From: Firmicutes bacterium UBA5201
GTDB taxonomy: Bacteria > Bacillota > Clostridia > Peptostreptococcales > Acidaminobacteraceae
Direction of reading: 5' to 3'
NCBI GenBank assembly: GCA_002412775.1
Contig: DHVT01000010.1
Location: 10,992 to 74,991, forward strand
DNA: 64,000 bases
Of the stretch, positions 19,655 to 29,019 are shown in pieces. Positions within the stretch are counted from its first letter, which is position 1; every line of letters begins with the position of its first letter. A program made the position numbers and the translations under genes. Below the pieces are notes generated by a model, which saw only the letters and a list, made by a program, of their open reading frames with translations, had not been told where the DNA came from and searched no databases.

Positions 19655-19711
19655 AAAGTATTCTCCTTATCTGTGGTCCTTTCAAAGATTATACCACATC
19701 TATACAATATG

Positions 19712-19738
19712 AAACGCCCTTATGGAAACGGGCGTCAC
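19712..19738 (-). terminator. Possible weak terminator after the lipoprotein gene
   Basis: The hairpin ACGCCC...GGGCGT (19714-19735) is followed on the minus strand by only TTTC, so this is a weak candidate. Confidence 0.35.
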
Positions 19739-19749
19739 ATGTAGATTAT

Positions 19750-20262
19750 TTAATTTGCGTCTTCAGCGGGAATGTAAACTTCGTTTGCGATTTCCAGCAG
19801 CATTTCTTCAGATGCATCCTTGTCTACGAATACGGAATACATCAATCCAGGAACAGTGTCATACCATAAACAAATACCTTCTTGTCCCTCAATATAACTG
19901 ATTTCGCCACTACAATAACTGATTTCAATTTCTTTTGTGACAGTCCAATCGTAATAGGCACCTGAGATATCCGTTGGTGTGCTTGTAGACTGGACTCGAT
20001 AGGTGCATTCGACCTGATCCAAACTGAAATTTGCCTCGGCAATATCAGGCCCTTCCTCAATGTCGATAATCTGATAAACAACATTTTCAGCATCTTCCGG
20101 TACCTTTAATGTCATCCCCAATGTTGCAAGAATCTCATCATAGCTGGACACCCTCACCGGATTGGGCAGTTCGGAACTTTGCTCCTCACTTCCATCACTT
20201 TCACAGCCAAAACCAAAGACAATCATAGTCGAAATCATCAGGAACAAAATGATTCTTCTCAT
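19750..20262 (-). CDS. Small lipoprotein, unrecognised
   Basis: From ATG 20262 (GGAGGGG site) the 170 aa protein has a lipoprotein signal (IILFLMISTMIVFGFGC), with Cys as the acylated residue, then an acidic mature domain of mixed strands with WTVTKEIEISYCSGEIS. The last part (EMLLEIANEVYIPAED) recalls DUF4367-type domains of clostridial cell-envelope proteins, but weakly. It is alone, diverging from an SRPBCC gene. Confidence 0.7.
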   Translation of the reverse strand: MRRIILFLMISTMIVFGFGCESDGSEEQSSELPNPVRVSSYDEILATLGMTLKVPEDAENVVYQIIDIEEGPDIAEANFSLDQVECTYRVQSTSTPTDISGAYYDWTVTKEIEISYCSGEISYIEGQEGICLWYDTVPGLMYSVFVDKDASEEMLLEIANEVYIPAEDAN

Positions 20263-20439
20263 TATTGCCCCTCCTTTCACCTAAAAAGCCCTTTTAGGCT
20301 ACATATATTATACCCAGATTCTATATTTTCACACTTCTTGTTATATAAACTAATAATCGGGTATAAGAAAATCTCTAGTTATTTTGCTCGGAGTATTTTG
20401 TTTGAGGCGTCTGATTTTTACGGAATGGGGATGAGTAGA

Positions 20440-20886
20440 ATGGCAGTTGTCAAAAAAGGTGTTTTTATTGATGCTCCTATTGAAAAAGTCTTTAAACATG
20501 CCATTGATCCAATGAAATGGGACCAATGGTATGCGGGATTGAGCGGACCAGAAAAAATAAGTGGTGACGGCGGGTCCGGAACAGTAACAGAATTTCATTA
20601 CTCAATGGTAGGTTTTCGTCTTCCGATCACAATAAAAGTGGAAGAGGTCACTTCTTCCACCGAACAATGTGTTTGGAAAGGATCATTCGATGGCGGTATT
20701 TCTGGGACCCAAGTATTCACTTACACTAAAAAAGACAATGGTACCCAGGTTGAAGCTCTGATTGATTACACCGTACCAGGAAAAGTTTTAGGAAAAATAG
20801 CCAATAAATTGGTCGTTGAAAAAATGCAGGAAAATTCCACCGAACAAACACTATCCAACCTCAAAGCTTTGTTGGAACATGAATAA
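20440..20886 (+). CDS. SRPBCC-family (START/Bet v1-like) protein
   Basis: The 148 aa protein has the SRPBCC pattern: VVKKGVFIDAPIEKVFKHAIDPMKWDQWYAG at the N-terminus, central strands (GTVTEFHYSMVGF, VEALIDYTVPG) and a long C-terminal helix ending in NLKALLEH. The family binds hydrophobic ligands in a cleft; function here unknown. Starts at 20425, 20431 and 20440 are all in frame; 20440 has the best spaced GGGG. A hairpin terminator follows. Confidence 0.75.
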   Translation: MAVVKKGVFIDAPIEKVFKHAIDPMKWDQWYAGLSGPEKISGDGGSGTVTEFHYSMVGFRLPITIKVEEVTSSTEQCVWKGSFDGGISGTQVFTYTKKDNGTQVEALIDYTVPGKVLGKIANKLVVEKMQENSTEQTLSNLKALLEHE

Positions 20887-20898
20887 CTATTTCACATG

Positions 20899-20922
20899 GG
20901 CATCTTCGGATGCCTTTTTTTA
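20899..20922 (+). terminator. Terminator of the SRPBCC gene
   Basis: GGCATC, a TTCG tetraloop, GATGCC and then T8: a stable UUCG hairpin with a U run. Confidence 0.85.
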
Positions 20923-20939
20923 TGGATCCACTTCAATCC

Positions 20940-21437
20940 TCAAATGTGAAAATCATAGGTTTCTTTCAATCTTTCAAGCATTTCAAATACCACAGGGCAG
21001 ACACGTGCTGATTCTATAATGCCCAGTGAACTCGACAATCGATCCGGCAGATTCGTGTAGGGGTATTTTCTACAACTTGCAGGTTTGCAGGATTCAATGG
21101 CACAACTGTTGTCCTCTCCCAAAAACACACACGGTTTGGTGTTGATCTGGTAATCACCAAAGCTATCAATGATATATTTCTCCTTGAAAGATTCAAGTGT
21201 CATACCTAAATAGTCCGCAGTTTCAATCATTTCATCTTCTTCAAATGTCGCCTCATACTTTTTGCAGCAATTCCTGCAACTGTTACAATCATATTCCGAA
21301 AAAAGTTCATTATGGAGACCCAAAAACTGAGCATCCAGAGTCTTTGAATCGGCATTGGCTTTTAAATATGCCCTAAATGCATAATTTTCCTCTTCTTTTG
21401 AATAATAGGCTTCCTTCAATTTCTTAAGTTCAATCAC
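20940..21437 (-). CDS. YkgJ-family cysteine cluster protein
   Basis: The 165 aa protein has the CxxCxxCC cluster (CNSCRNCCKKY) near residue 52 and later cysteines in CVFLGEDNSCAIESCKPASCRKYPY, the standard layout of the YkgJ/CxxCxxCC family (PF03692), thought to bind zinc or iron. The start is GTG 21437, with GGAGGG 7 bases upstream and no in-frame ATG nearby. It lies 27 bases after SelO and may be co-transcribed with it. Confidence 0.85.
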   Translation of the reverse strand: MIELKKLKEAYYSKEEENYAFRAYLKANADSKTLDAQFLGLHNELFSEYDCNSCRNCCKKYEATFEEDEMIETADYLGMTLESFKEKYIIDSFGDYQINTKPCVFLGEDNSCAIESCKPASCRKYPYTNLPDRLSSSLGIIESARVCPVVFEMLERLKETYDFHI

Positions 21438-21464
21438 ATCATCCCTCCATTCGCCATTAAAAAA

Positions 21465-22916
21465 TCATGTGCCGCAGTAAGTTCTGTACAGGTTTCCATT
21501 TGAAACGGGCGCTTCGATATACTCCTGGTGCTCTAGAGAGTACGAATATGGATGCCGTAGCACTTTATTCAATCTTTCCATAACTGAATAGTCGCCATTT
21601 TTAACGGCCGCATCGAGCGCAGCTTCCACCTGATGGTTTCTTGGGATAATGGATGGATTGGCGAAACGCATCCTCCTATCTCTTTCGGAGCTGGTGATGG
21701 ATTGTCTTTCCAAACGATTTTTCCACAAGTTGTACCACCTTGCAAAGTTTTCTGTTCTAATCAAGTTGCAGTCTTCAGGTCGGTCCAAGGTCAACGCCCG
21801 AAACGTGTTGGTATAATCCGATTTGTGTGATCGCATCATTTCAAGCAATTCTGAAATCAACGGTTCGTTATTTTGAGGATCACCTGACAGGCCAAGTTTC
21901 GATTGCATTTGCACGAGCCAGCTTTCCTTGTGCAGTTTTCCATAATGGGAAAGCGCCTCTTGCGCCAACTGAACGGCTTTGGAAGAATCCGTATGCAAAA
22001 GAGGCAACAATGTTTCCGCGAATCGTGCGAGATTCCACCCTGCGATGTGACGTTGATTGCCATATGCATATCGTCCATTCACATCAATTGAACTGAATAC
22101 GGTCATTGGATCGAATGCGTCCATAAAAGCACATGGTCCATAATCAATGGTTTCCCCACTGATACTCATGTTGTCTGTATTCATGACGCCATGGATGAAT
22201 CCGACGTTTTCCCATTTGACGATCAAATCCACTTGACGTTTGATGACTTCCTTTAGAAGCATCAGATAACGGCTTTCCTCATTCTCAAGGTGCGGGTAAT
22301 GTCGCTTGATCGTATAATCAGCAAGTATAGACAACTCTTCAAGAGTGCCCCACTTCGCAACGTATTCAAATGTGCCCACACGGATGTGACTGCTGGCGAT
22401 ACGGGTCAAAACAGCACCAGCAAGCATTTTTTCACGTATGACCGCCTCACCTGTGGCTACTATGGCCAAACTGCGTGTAGTGGGAATCCCAAGCCCATGC
22501 ATGGCCTCACTGATGATGTACTCCCTAAGCATTGGACCAAGTGCGGCTCTGCCGTCACCTCCTCGAGAATAAGGCGTTCTCCCAGATCCTTTGAGCACAA
22601 CGTCCACTCTCTGGCCCGATGGTATGATATGCTCACCGATCAGGACAGCCCGACCATCTCCAAGCATTGTAAAAGAGCCGAACTGATGTCCTGCGTATGC
22701 TTGAGCGATCAACATTTCGCCATTTGGTGATTTGTTGCCCGCTAGAACTTGAAGCCCCTCCTCGCTCAGTAGAAAGTCGATGGGCATTCCTGTTTCAATT
22801 GCCAATTCCTTGTTGAATACCACCATTTCTGGTGCTCTGACAGAATTGGGTCTGACTTCACTATATAATTTGGGAGGCAGTTTATAGTAACTGTTCTCCA
22901 GTTTCCATGATTTCAT
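21465..22916 (-). CDS. selO: Protein adenylyltransferase SelO (YdiU)
   Basis: The 483 aa protein is a SelO pseudokinase-fold enzyme that AMPylates Ser, Thr and Tyr of target proteins. Motifs seen: YSEVRPNSVRAPEM at the start, AYAGHQFGSF, GDGRAVLIGE, VVLKGSGRTPYSRGGDGRA, and the metal/catalytic HGVMNTDNMSI. It ends in YRTYCGT, so the site that is selenocysteine in vertebrates is Cys here. GGAG precedes ATG 22916. In other bacteria SelO guards against oxidative stress; the adjacent cysteine-cluster gene may be related. Confidence 0.92.
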   Translation of the reverse strand: MKSWKLENSYYKLPPKLYSEVRPNSVRAPEMVVFNKELAIETGMPIDFLLSEEGLQVLAGNKSPNGEMLIAQAYAGHQFGSFTMLGDGRAVLIGEHIIPSGQRVDVVLKGSGRTPYSRGGDGRAALGPMLREYIISEAMHGLGIPTTRSLAIVATGEAVIREKMLAGAVLTRIASSHIRVGTFEYVAKWGTLEELSILADYTIKRHYPHLENEESRYLMLLKEVIKRQVDLIVKWENVGFIHGVMNTDNMSISGETIDYGPCAFMDAFDPMTVFSSIDVNGRYAYGNQRHIAGWNLARFAETLLPLLHTDSSKAVQLAQEALSHYGKLHKESWLVQMQSKLGLSGDPQNNEPLISELLEMMRSHKSDYTNTFRALTLDRPEDCNLIRTENFARWYNLWKNRLERQSITSSERDRRMRFANPSIIPRNHQVEAALDAAVKNGDYSVMERLNKVLRHPYSYSLEHQEYIEAPVSNGNLYRTYCGT

Positions 22917-23068
22917 ATGATCTCCATTATGTTGAATCGGTTAAAAAGCGTCTTAAAACGATTAATACCCGATTAAGCAAGTTGTATTCATTACAAATGT
23001 ATCCAAATACTATGCGTTTTTCAGCTTTTTTAATATACTTGAATTATCAAATACAAAAGGAGAACACC

Positions 23069-23639
23069 ATGGACAATATGATTTACTTTATGAGTCAACA
23101 TCCAGCAGTCTACGACCTGACTCTTGATGATTCAAGATTATATATCGGAGTGAGTGATCGGCCATGGATCTACATGTATAGTTCTGATCCGGACACTTTT
23201 CAGAGAACTGGTATGCGAAAGATTTTACCTGCCTGAAACCATCCCATTACCAGAAATCAAATCCGATGTCCATCCACTCGATATTGAAGATGCAGCGATT
23301 ATACAGGCTTCCCACGCCTATTGTGAATATACAGATCTCAATTATGTGACAACAAGAATAAAAGATGGTCATCATGCGGGTCTGAAGGTAAATGGTGAAT
23401 TGGTGGCATGGGCTATTACGCATGATGATGGCGCAATAGGGTTTCTATATGTAAAACCTGAATTCAGAGGTTCAGGTTTGGGAAAAGACTTGAGCGCATT
23501 CAATATCAAAAGCCTTAGGTCTGAAAATCTTCCGGTTTATGTGCACATAGAGAAAGACAACAAGGCATCCATGACTCTTGTGACCAATATGGGCTTCGTA
23601 CATGACCGAACCATTAGATGGTTTACGATGCCTGTTTAG
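23069..23639 (+). pseudogene. GNAT-family acetyltransferase interrupted by a frameshift
   Basis: An ORF with AAGGAG before ATG 23069 encodes an N-terminal part (residues up to about FQRTGM) and stops at 23236. The downstream part, in the +1 frame, continues as CERFYLPETIPLPEI and carries the acetyl-CoA motif FLYVKPEFRGSGLGKDLSA and the C-terminal NMGFVHDRTIRWF typical of GNAT enzymes. The second frame has no ribosome site of its own, so one extra base near 23205-23235 (a real mutation or a sequence error) breaks a single gene. Confidence 0.75.
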
Positions 23640-23655
23640 ACATAATATTAATATA

Positions 23656-23697
23656 AGAGCCCCACTCCACATGATTCATCGTGTGAAATGGGGCTCT
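23656..23697. terminator. Likely bidirectional terminator
   Basis: An AGAGCCCCA/TGGGGCTCT stem with a partly paired inner part lies between the convergent acetyltransferase and ferredoxin genes; the T runs are short. Confidence 0.5.
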
Positions 23698-23734
23698 TTA
23701 ACGCTTTATTTCTTCTGTCATATGGTTTTGATCA

Positions 23735-23902
23735 TTACAATGAAATCGCTCCCACTGGGCACTCATCTACACAAACACCACACGAAATGCATTCATCACT
23801 GATTTTTGCTTTGCCATCCACCATTGAAATTGCATCAACTGGACACACACTGACACATGCACTGCACCCAGTACATTTTTCTTCATCAACAACTGCTTTC
23901 AT
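23735..23902 (-). CDS. 2[4Fe-4S] ferredoxin
   Basis: The 55 aa protein has two CxxCxxCxxxCP clusters (CTGCSACVSVCP and CISCGVCVDECP) within the symmetric fold of clostridial-type ferredoxins, low-potential electron carriers of anaerobes. ATG 23902 follows GAAGGTG. It is 30 bases downstream of a zinc-ribbon gene on the same strand. Confidence 0.93.
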   Translation of the reverse strand: MKAVVDEEKCTGCSACVSVCPVDAISMVDGKAKISDECISCGVCVDECPVGAISL

Positions 23903-23932
23903 AAAAACACCTTCTTTCAAAAAAATCTCAGA

Positions 23933-24133
23933 TCAGTCCGATCTGACCATAGTTTCACCACATTTGGAGCACTTGGTAAGATTACAAGGTACCGCACGCT
24001 GATGTTTGGTTTTATCTCCACACTTTGGACAAATGCAGTACCCGTCTATACCTGTTGCTACCGATTCTCCTGCCCTTCGTCTTCCAGTTCCAGCTCTTGT
24101 GCCTGTAGGTCCGGTCGCATCTTTTCTTGGCAT
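23933..24133 (-). CDS. DUF5320-like small zinc-ribbon protein
   Basis: The 66 aa protein opens with MPRKDATGPTGTRAGTGRR, a Gly/Thr/Arg-rich tract like that of DUF5320 proteins often found near iron-sulfur or Mo-Fe cofactor genes, and continues with a zinc ribbon CPKCG...CSKCGETM. It precedes a ferredoxin gene in a probable two-gene operon. The function is unknown. Confidence 0.65.
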   Translation of the reverse strand: MPRKDATGPTGTRAGTGRRRAGESVATGIDGYCICPKCGDKTKHQRAVPCNLTKCSKCGETMVRSD

Positions 24134-24202
24134 TTCACCATCTCCTTAAAGTTTTAAACATATGTCATTTACAATTCAATTATACGCTTATTTTCAAGTC
24201 TG

Positions 24203-24967
24203 TCAAATCAACAATTCGTCGATGTATTTCAACATTTTCTCATAATGACTGCCCTTCCAGTAGATTTTATGGCATTTTTCACAAATAAAAATTTCCCTGC
24301 ACCAAATTTTGACTTTCGCTGGCAATTGGATGAACAATTCTTGATAAGTTTCATCTTCTTCATGAACATCCAACAAAGTGCCATTACACATAAGACATCT
24401 TGAGAATGGATTGATTTCATTATATAGATCCAGTCTTTCCAACACTTCAATCACTTGTTTTTCTATATTCGTGCTCCTGATGATAAGGCCTCTGTCGATG
24501 ATCGTTCTCATCAGAAGTCTTCGATCACGGGTCAATAGAATCCGACTCTCGTTCATTGCAATATCTGCAAGTTCAACATCATCCCAAGTTGAATCGTACA
24601 AGATATCAAATCCAAGGAGTCTTAATTTTTTAACCAATTTGCCCAGGTGCACATCCGCTACAAACTTTGAGTCTCTTAGTCCATGATCGCGGATTTTTGT
24701 GAGACCCTCTATATTGAATCTTTCAAACATCGGGTAGACGCTGATATGATCCCCGGCCTTTACTATATGATCAAATGAAACGGATTCACCGTTCACCAAT
24801 ATCATATCCACTTCGACATGTGGTATACCATAGCTCTCAATCAAGTCTTTGACAGAACGTTTACCGTAATATGAAAATTCTATGTCCTCTTTAAGCGCAT
24901 GGCCCTTTATGAAAAAGTTGAGTTCTTCGTAAAACCTGATGGTTCCCTTTGTTTTATTGAATTTCAT
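24203..24967 (-). CDS. Mut7-C RNase-domain protein with N-terminal ubiquitin-like domain
   Basis: The 254 aa protein has an N-terminal ubiquitin-like domain (Ub-Mut7C, about residues 8-85, ending DHISVYPMFE) followed by the Mut7-C PIN-like nuclease domain (about 95-250). That domain shows FVADVHLGKLVKKLRLLGFDILYD, the acidic ILLTRDRRLL, and a zinc knuckle CLMCNGTL...CEKCHKIYWKGSHYEKM. The family is a predicted RNase or toxin-like nuclease. AAGGTG precedes ATG 24967. Confidence 0.85.
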   Translation of the reverse strand: MKFNKTKGTIRFYEELNFFIKGHALKEDIEFSYYGKRSVKDLIESYGIPHVEVDMILVNGESVSFDHIVKAGDHISVYPMFERFNIEGLTKIRDHGLRDSKFVADVHLGKLVKKLRLLGFDILYDSTWDDVELADIAMNESRILLTRDRRLLMRTIIDRGLIIRSTNIEKQVIEVLERLDLYNEINPFSRCLMCNGTLLDVHEEDETYQELFIQLPAKVKIWCREIFICEKCHKIYWKGSHYEKMLKYIDELLI

Positions 24968-25139
24968 CACACATCACCTTCATTGTCATTTTACCCATAT
25001 GTCAGACCAATATGCGGCTGATTTGACTTCTGTTTGGTCTGTGCCATGACCATTAAATAAGTCTTAAGATTCGCTTAAATGCCCTCTTTTTCCATCTTTG
25101 AATGTTATAATAATATCAAATGATGAGGAGGCGAATGAT

Positions 25140-26165
25140 TTGCAAAGTAAAGCCCTGCTGGGATTAATCGTAATACTTAGTTTCTATGCCCTATATGATT
25201 TCATTTCCACAAAAAAATACGAATGGATCTCCGTCGAATCCAAAATAGGACTTGGTTTTTTAACCAATATTTTTACTATGTCAGGTCTGATCAACATACT
25301 TTTGCTCTACGAAATACAGCTTCATTTTACCGTTTACATAGCCATTCTGCTGTTTTTATGTCTATTGGTCCAGTATATTACCATACATTTCGGCGGATTC
25401 AGATATAAAATTCCTTATTCCGACACGACAGAACTTTCTGTTTTGCTGAAAAATGTTCTCTGGTACCAAGGGTATAAAGATGTGGAGCAAATCGTGGAAT
25501 ACAGGGAGAACAAGTTTTCATTCCCCGGCGAAAAGAAATCCATTGAACTGGAATTTCGCGAAGGTTTTTTCAGCAAGTCTGATTTTCACATCCTGAAATT
25601 CAAGAAGTGGACGAATCGGGAATTCAGAGAGGCAATCACAGAATCGCTCGATGCGAAAATTGAGAGATATGAACTCACAGCACCCTCTACGACATATAAA
25701 ATCTTTGAATTTATAATCATTCTGGTTTGTATAGTCGGATTCATCGGCTATTATAATTACGAAGCGCTTAGGCCTCATGAACTGTCCATATACGATGCGA
25801 ACTCAGCTCCGGAAGTTTTGTTGTTGGCGGACCATGATATTCTGATTACCGATCCTTCGCTGATCTCCTCTTTTGAAGATCAATTTGAAAATTCCAATGC
25901 CATTTATGACAAACAAATCTCACCAAAAGCCATGACCGATTCCGTGATAAAAGTGACCTATGGCGATTCCTATAGAACGCTTTATATCGGACCGAAATTC
26001 AGTTATCTATATGTCGATTTTGAAGCAATGAAAGAAAAATCCTCCTGGGACAATTTGATGGTTTCAATTTATGGTCTTTATGGCAAACAGGAAGGCGTAT
26101 ACTATTTTCTTTTCGCAAATGACACTTTCTATGACGAGTTGACACGAATCATCCAAAACCATTGA
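25140..26165 (+). CDS. Unrecognised membrane protein, first gene of the permease operon
   Basis: The start is probably TTG 25140, placed 8 bases after GAGGAGG; this gives 341 aa. It has three hydrophobic segments near the N-terminus (about residues 5-20, 38-60 and 66-86), a cytoplasmic-looking basic region (about 90-190), a fourth membrane segment (IIILVCIVGFIGYY) and an extracytoplasmic C-terminal domain. I recognise no family. It is followed after 18 bases by another membrane-anchored protein and then by two ABC permeases. Confidence 0.65.
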   Translation: MQSKALLGLIVILSFYALYDFISTKKYEWISVESKIGLGFLTNIFTMSGLINILLLYEIQLHFTVYIAILLFLCLLVQYITIHFGGFRYKIPYSDTTELSVLLKNVLWYQGYKDVEQIVEYRENKFSFPGEKKSIELEFREGFFSKSDFHILKFKKWTNREFREAITESLDAKIERYELTAPSTTYKIFEFIIILVCIVGFIGYYNYEALRPHELSIYDANSAPEVLLLADHDILITDPSLISSFEDQFENSNAIYDKQISPKAMTDSVIKVTYGDSYRTLYIGPKFSYLYVDFEAMKEKSSWDNLMVSIYGLYGKQEGVYYFLFANDTFYDELTRIIQNH

Positions 26166-26183
26166 TTTTCTGGAGGTCATCAA

Positions 26184-27077
26184 ATGAAAAAAATCGACAA
26201 GACACAATTGCTGATCCTTATTTGGATTGTCATGACAGTTTTTTCCCTATTCAAGATGAATCAATTGACCACAGAGGTCGCACAGCTTCAATGGCAACTC
26301 AGTGCACAAGAAAATAGCATTTTCAGTCAAATCAGTGGCATTGAAAGTATCGTCCATCAGATGAAAGAAGCCGATCGATGGTATCAGGAAGTTGAAGCCC
26401 CAAAACTGGACTACGTCAAAGACAATTTCCAACTCAAACTGAAATTCAAGCTGTTGGAATATTTCAAAGAAAGCAAAGTTTCATTTCACGTGAGGAATTT
26501 CGGCTCTGATGAGTTCATAACTTACGCCGCCACTGATATCGGTAGTGGTATATACGAAATTCAATTATCGGAATTCGGTCCTCTAAATCCAGTTTCAAAA
26601 TTTGACGTACACTTCTCAAATCCAGATACTATGATGCTCTTGGATTTTGAGGATTGGGATCATGAAAATATCCTTGAGTACTATATCTCTGTTGAACATG
26701 GTGAAACGATGAGAGTCTCCGAGACACATCAAGCTTATATGCACGACCTTGTCTATAATGTTTTCCAACCTATAAGCGGCCAGATAAAAATCGATGATGA
26801 AAACAACCTGATTGAAACCAGTTTGGAATCCAATGTTAGGGATCGGAGTTATGTTTACTACAACATCGCCCGCGTGGAGATTCAGGCTTATAAGGATAAC
26901 AAAATGGTGGAGTGGTGGGAATTGAAACCGCTTGATTCAGACTCACATTGGTTGCAATTCGTGGATACCCTGGAATCCACAGAGGAGTATGACCACTTAT
27001 ACATCGAAGTGAAATATATAGGTCATGATGAGACGAGCACAATGATCCATAAGAGAATAATCGGTAGCAAACGCTGA
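26184..27077 (+). CDS. Unrecognised membrane-anchored coiled-coil protein
   Basis: The 297 aa protein has one N-terminal membrane segment (QLLILIWIVMTVFSLF), then a coiled coil at about 28-65 (QLTTEVAQLQWQLSAQENSIFSQ), then a beta-rich domain. The topology suggests an outside-facing domain. GGAGG lies 7 bases before ATG. No family was recognised. Its place between the first membrane protein and the DppB-like permease, 23 bases upstream, suggests a working link, for example as a substrate-capturing part, but that is inference. Confidence 0.65.
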   Translation: MKKIDKTQLLILIWIVMTVFSLFKMNQLTTEVAQLQWQLSAQENSIFSQISGIESIVHQMKEADRWYQEVEAPKLDYVKDNFQLKLKFKLLEYFKESKVSFHVRNFGSDEFITYAATDIGSGIYEIQLSEFGPLNPVSKFDVHFSNPDTMMLLDFEDWDHENILEYYISVEHGETMRVSETHQAYMHDLVYNVFQPISGQIKIDDENNLIETSLESNVRDRSYVYYNIARVEIQAYKDNKMVEWWELKPLDSDSHWLQFVDTLESTEEYDHLYIEVKYIGHDETSTMIHKRIIGSKR

Positions 27078-27100
27078 TTTCTATAGGAGGTGTACTTACT

Positions 27101-28087
27101 TTGAACCATATTCTCAAAAAACTAATAGCCGCACTTTTGACACTCCTAGCGACTACATTTGTTGTGTTTCTTGTTATGGAACTTTTACCCTATGATGCAA
27201 TCAGTCAACGTGTTTACGCCTTTGGCCCTAATCGACAAGCTATTTTGGACGCTCTGAGGGCAGATCTAGGTCTTGACTTGCCACTATACCAGCGCTACCT
27301 CAATTGGTTGGGTGATCTGCTGACAGGAAACCTGGGCATCAGTATTCATTCCAAAAGACCAGTTACGGAAATAGTCGTCGTACCCATTGCGCGTACATTA
27401 TTGCTAAATGGAACTTCATTTATACTAGCTGTACTTTTATCCGTTCCCATCGCAATCTTTTGTGCAACCAGACGCAGCAAATGGGCTGATTATTTTTCCA
27501 TGATTCTTACCTCTACCGCCGCTTCAATACCCGCCTATATTATTGGAATTCTCTTAATCTACAATTTTTCACGTCATATTTCATGGCTTCCCATAAGCGG
27601 TATGCGAACGACTCTTTACATTGTTCGGGGTTATGAGAACGCTCTACAAGAATGGCTAGATGTTCTTAGGCATATGATTCAACCGGTCTTTGCCATGACT
27701 ATTGTGATGCTGGGTACATTTGTTCCTTACATCCGTGGCGCACTTTTGGAAGTGCTCGGACAGGATTACATGAGAACCGCTAAAGCGAAAGGATTAACTG
27801 GAACGAGCATACTATTTAAACACGCATTCAAAAACGCGACATTGCCTTTGATTTCACTTGTTGCCATGTTGTTACCCGGTCTTATTATGAGCAATATATT
27901 TATTGAAGCTGTCTTTAGATGGCCAGGTGTAGGCATGCTACTCATCGATTCACTATATAATGCAGAGGTATTTGTCGTTAGTGCTATTGTACTCTTTTAT
28001 ACACTCTTGACCTTAGTTGGCAGCACATTGGCGGATATAGTCAGCCACCGTGTAGATCCAAGGTTGAAGGAGGAACACAAACTATGA
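27101..28087 (+). CDS. DppB-type ABC transporter permease
   Basis: The 328 aa protein has six membrane segments and the type-I EAA loop DYMRTAKAKGLTGTSILFKHAFKNA, followed by FIEAVFRWPGVGMLLIDS, the signature of oligopeptide/nickel permeases of the DppB group. The start is TTG 27101 with AGGAGGTG upstream. The stop overlaps the next permease start by four bases. No ATPase or solute-binding protein gene is adjacent. Confidence 0.88.
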   Translation: MNHILKKLIAALLTLLATTFVVFLVMELLPYDAISQRVYAFGPNRQAILDALRADLGLDLPLYQRYLNWLGDLLTGNLGISIHSKRPVTEIVVVPIARTLLLNGTSFILAVLLSVPIAIFCATRRSKWADYFSMILTSTAASIPAYIIGILLIYNFSRHISWLPISGMRTTLYIVRGYENALQEWLDVLRHMIQPVFAMTIVMLGTFVPYIRGALLEVLGQDYMRTAKAKGLTGTSILFKHAFKNATLPLISLVAMLLPGLIMSNIFIEAVFRWPGVGMLLIDSLYNAEVFVVSAIVLFYTLLTLVGSTLADIVSHRVDPRLKEEHKL

Positions 28088-29007
28088 TCCCTTCTTTCAA
28101 ACATAAAGAAAGTGGCGCTTCCGGTCCTTGGTTGGAAGCCTGGAAGCGATTTAGAAAAAATCGTTTGGCCCTTATTGGCCTTATTCTATTTGCGCTCATA
28201 CTACTAGGCATTATCTGGATCCCCATCTTATCGCCATATACGTGGAATCAAGTGGATGGCAGCATGAAATATGCTCCACCCTCTGCAGCACATTGGTTTG
28301 GTACGATGCGAAATGGCAACGACTTGTTTGTCAACATCTGGTATGGAGGTAGAGAATCGTTGCTTTATGCGCTTGTAGCAACCGTCGTGTATCTTTTTAC
28401 AGGAACGATGTTAGGCCTTTGGGCAGGTTATCACGGCAAAAAAGTCGACTTTTTTCTAAACCACATCATGGATTTTGTTCATGCGCTTCCACATATCCCA
28501 ATTTTAATGGTGGGCGCCATAGGACTGACAGCTCGTGAATGGCGTGCGCCACAAATACTCTTGGTGGCTATGGTCACCTATGGCTTTTTAAGTTCGCCCG
28601 TTCTTTTTAAAGTAATTCGAAGTCAAGTCATCTCTATAAAGAGTCAAGAATTTATGCATGCCGCCCAAATCCTAGGTTTATCAAAGAGAGCCCAGGTGTA
28701 TGGTCATATTCTTCCCAATGTGCTCACCCATGTTGTCGTTGCACTCTCTCTAATGATCTCTCAAGCAATCCTGATAGAGCTTATGTTGTTTTTTATAGGT
28801 ATCGGTTATAGGGGCGGTGAATTTACACCCATGAAACCTACATGGGGCAATCTTATACCAAACATTCGAGGTTTTGATGCTTATAAAAATTATCACTGGC
28901 TAACATTTTTTCCAATTATGACTATTATTGTTGTGACTTCCTCATTAAAATTAATAGGAGAAGGCCTTAGAGAAGCGTTAGATCCAAAGTCCCAAAAGAT
29001 GCACTAG
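28084..29007 (+). CDS. DppC-type ABC transporter permease
   Basis: The 307 aa protein has the N-terminal helix FRKNRLALIGLILFALILLG typical of DppC, the HWFGTMRNGNDLFVNIWYGGRESL segment, and the EAA loop EFMHAAQILGLSKRAQVYGHILPN. It pairs with the DppB-like protein, with an ATGA overlap. It closes the four-gene operon; the following gene is on the other strand. Confidence 0.88.
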   Translation: MIPSFKHKESGASGPWLEAWKRFRKNRLALIGLILFALILLGIIWIPILSPYTWNQVDGSMKYAPPSAAHWFGTMRNGNDLFVNIWYGGRESLLYALVATVVYLFTGTMLGLWAGYHGKKVDFFLNHIMDFVHALPHIPILMVGAIGLTAREWRAPQILLVAMVTYGFLSSPVLFKVIRSQVISIKSQEFMHAAQILGLSKRAQVYGHILPNVLTHVVVALSLMISQAILIELMLFFIGIGYRGGEFTPMKPTWGNLIPNIRGFDAYKNYHWLTFFPIMTIIVVTSSLKLIGEGLREALDPKSQKMH

Positions 29008-29019
29008 AAATCTTCAATT

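Noticed and set aside
21465..21500. Selenocysteine in SelO
   Set aside because: The C-terminal codon is a plain Cys codon (YCGT ending) followed by a normal stop.
23205..23236. Programmed +1 frameshift in the acetyltransferase
   Set aside because: No slippery sequence or stimulatory structure is visible; a simple indel explains it.
25140..29007. Complete dipeptide ABC transporter
   Set aside because: No ATP-binding or substrate-binding gene is present next to the permeases.
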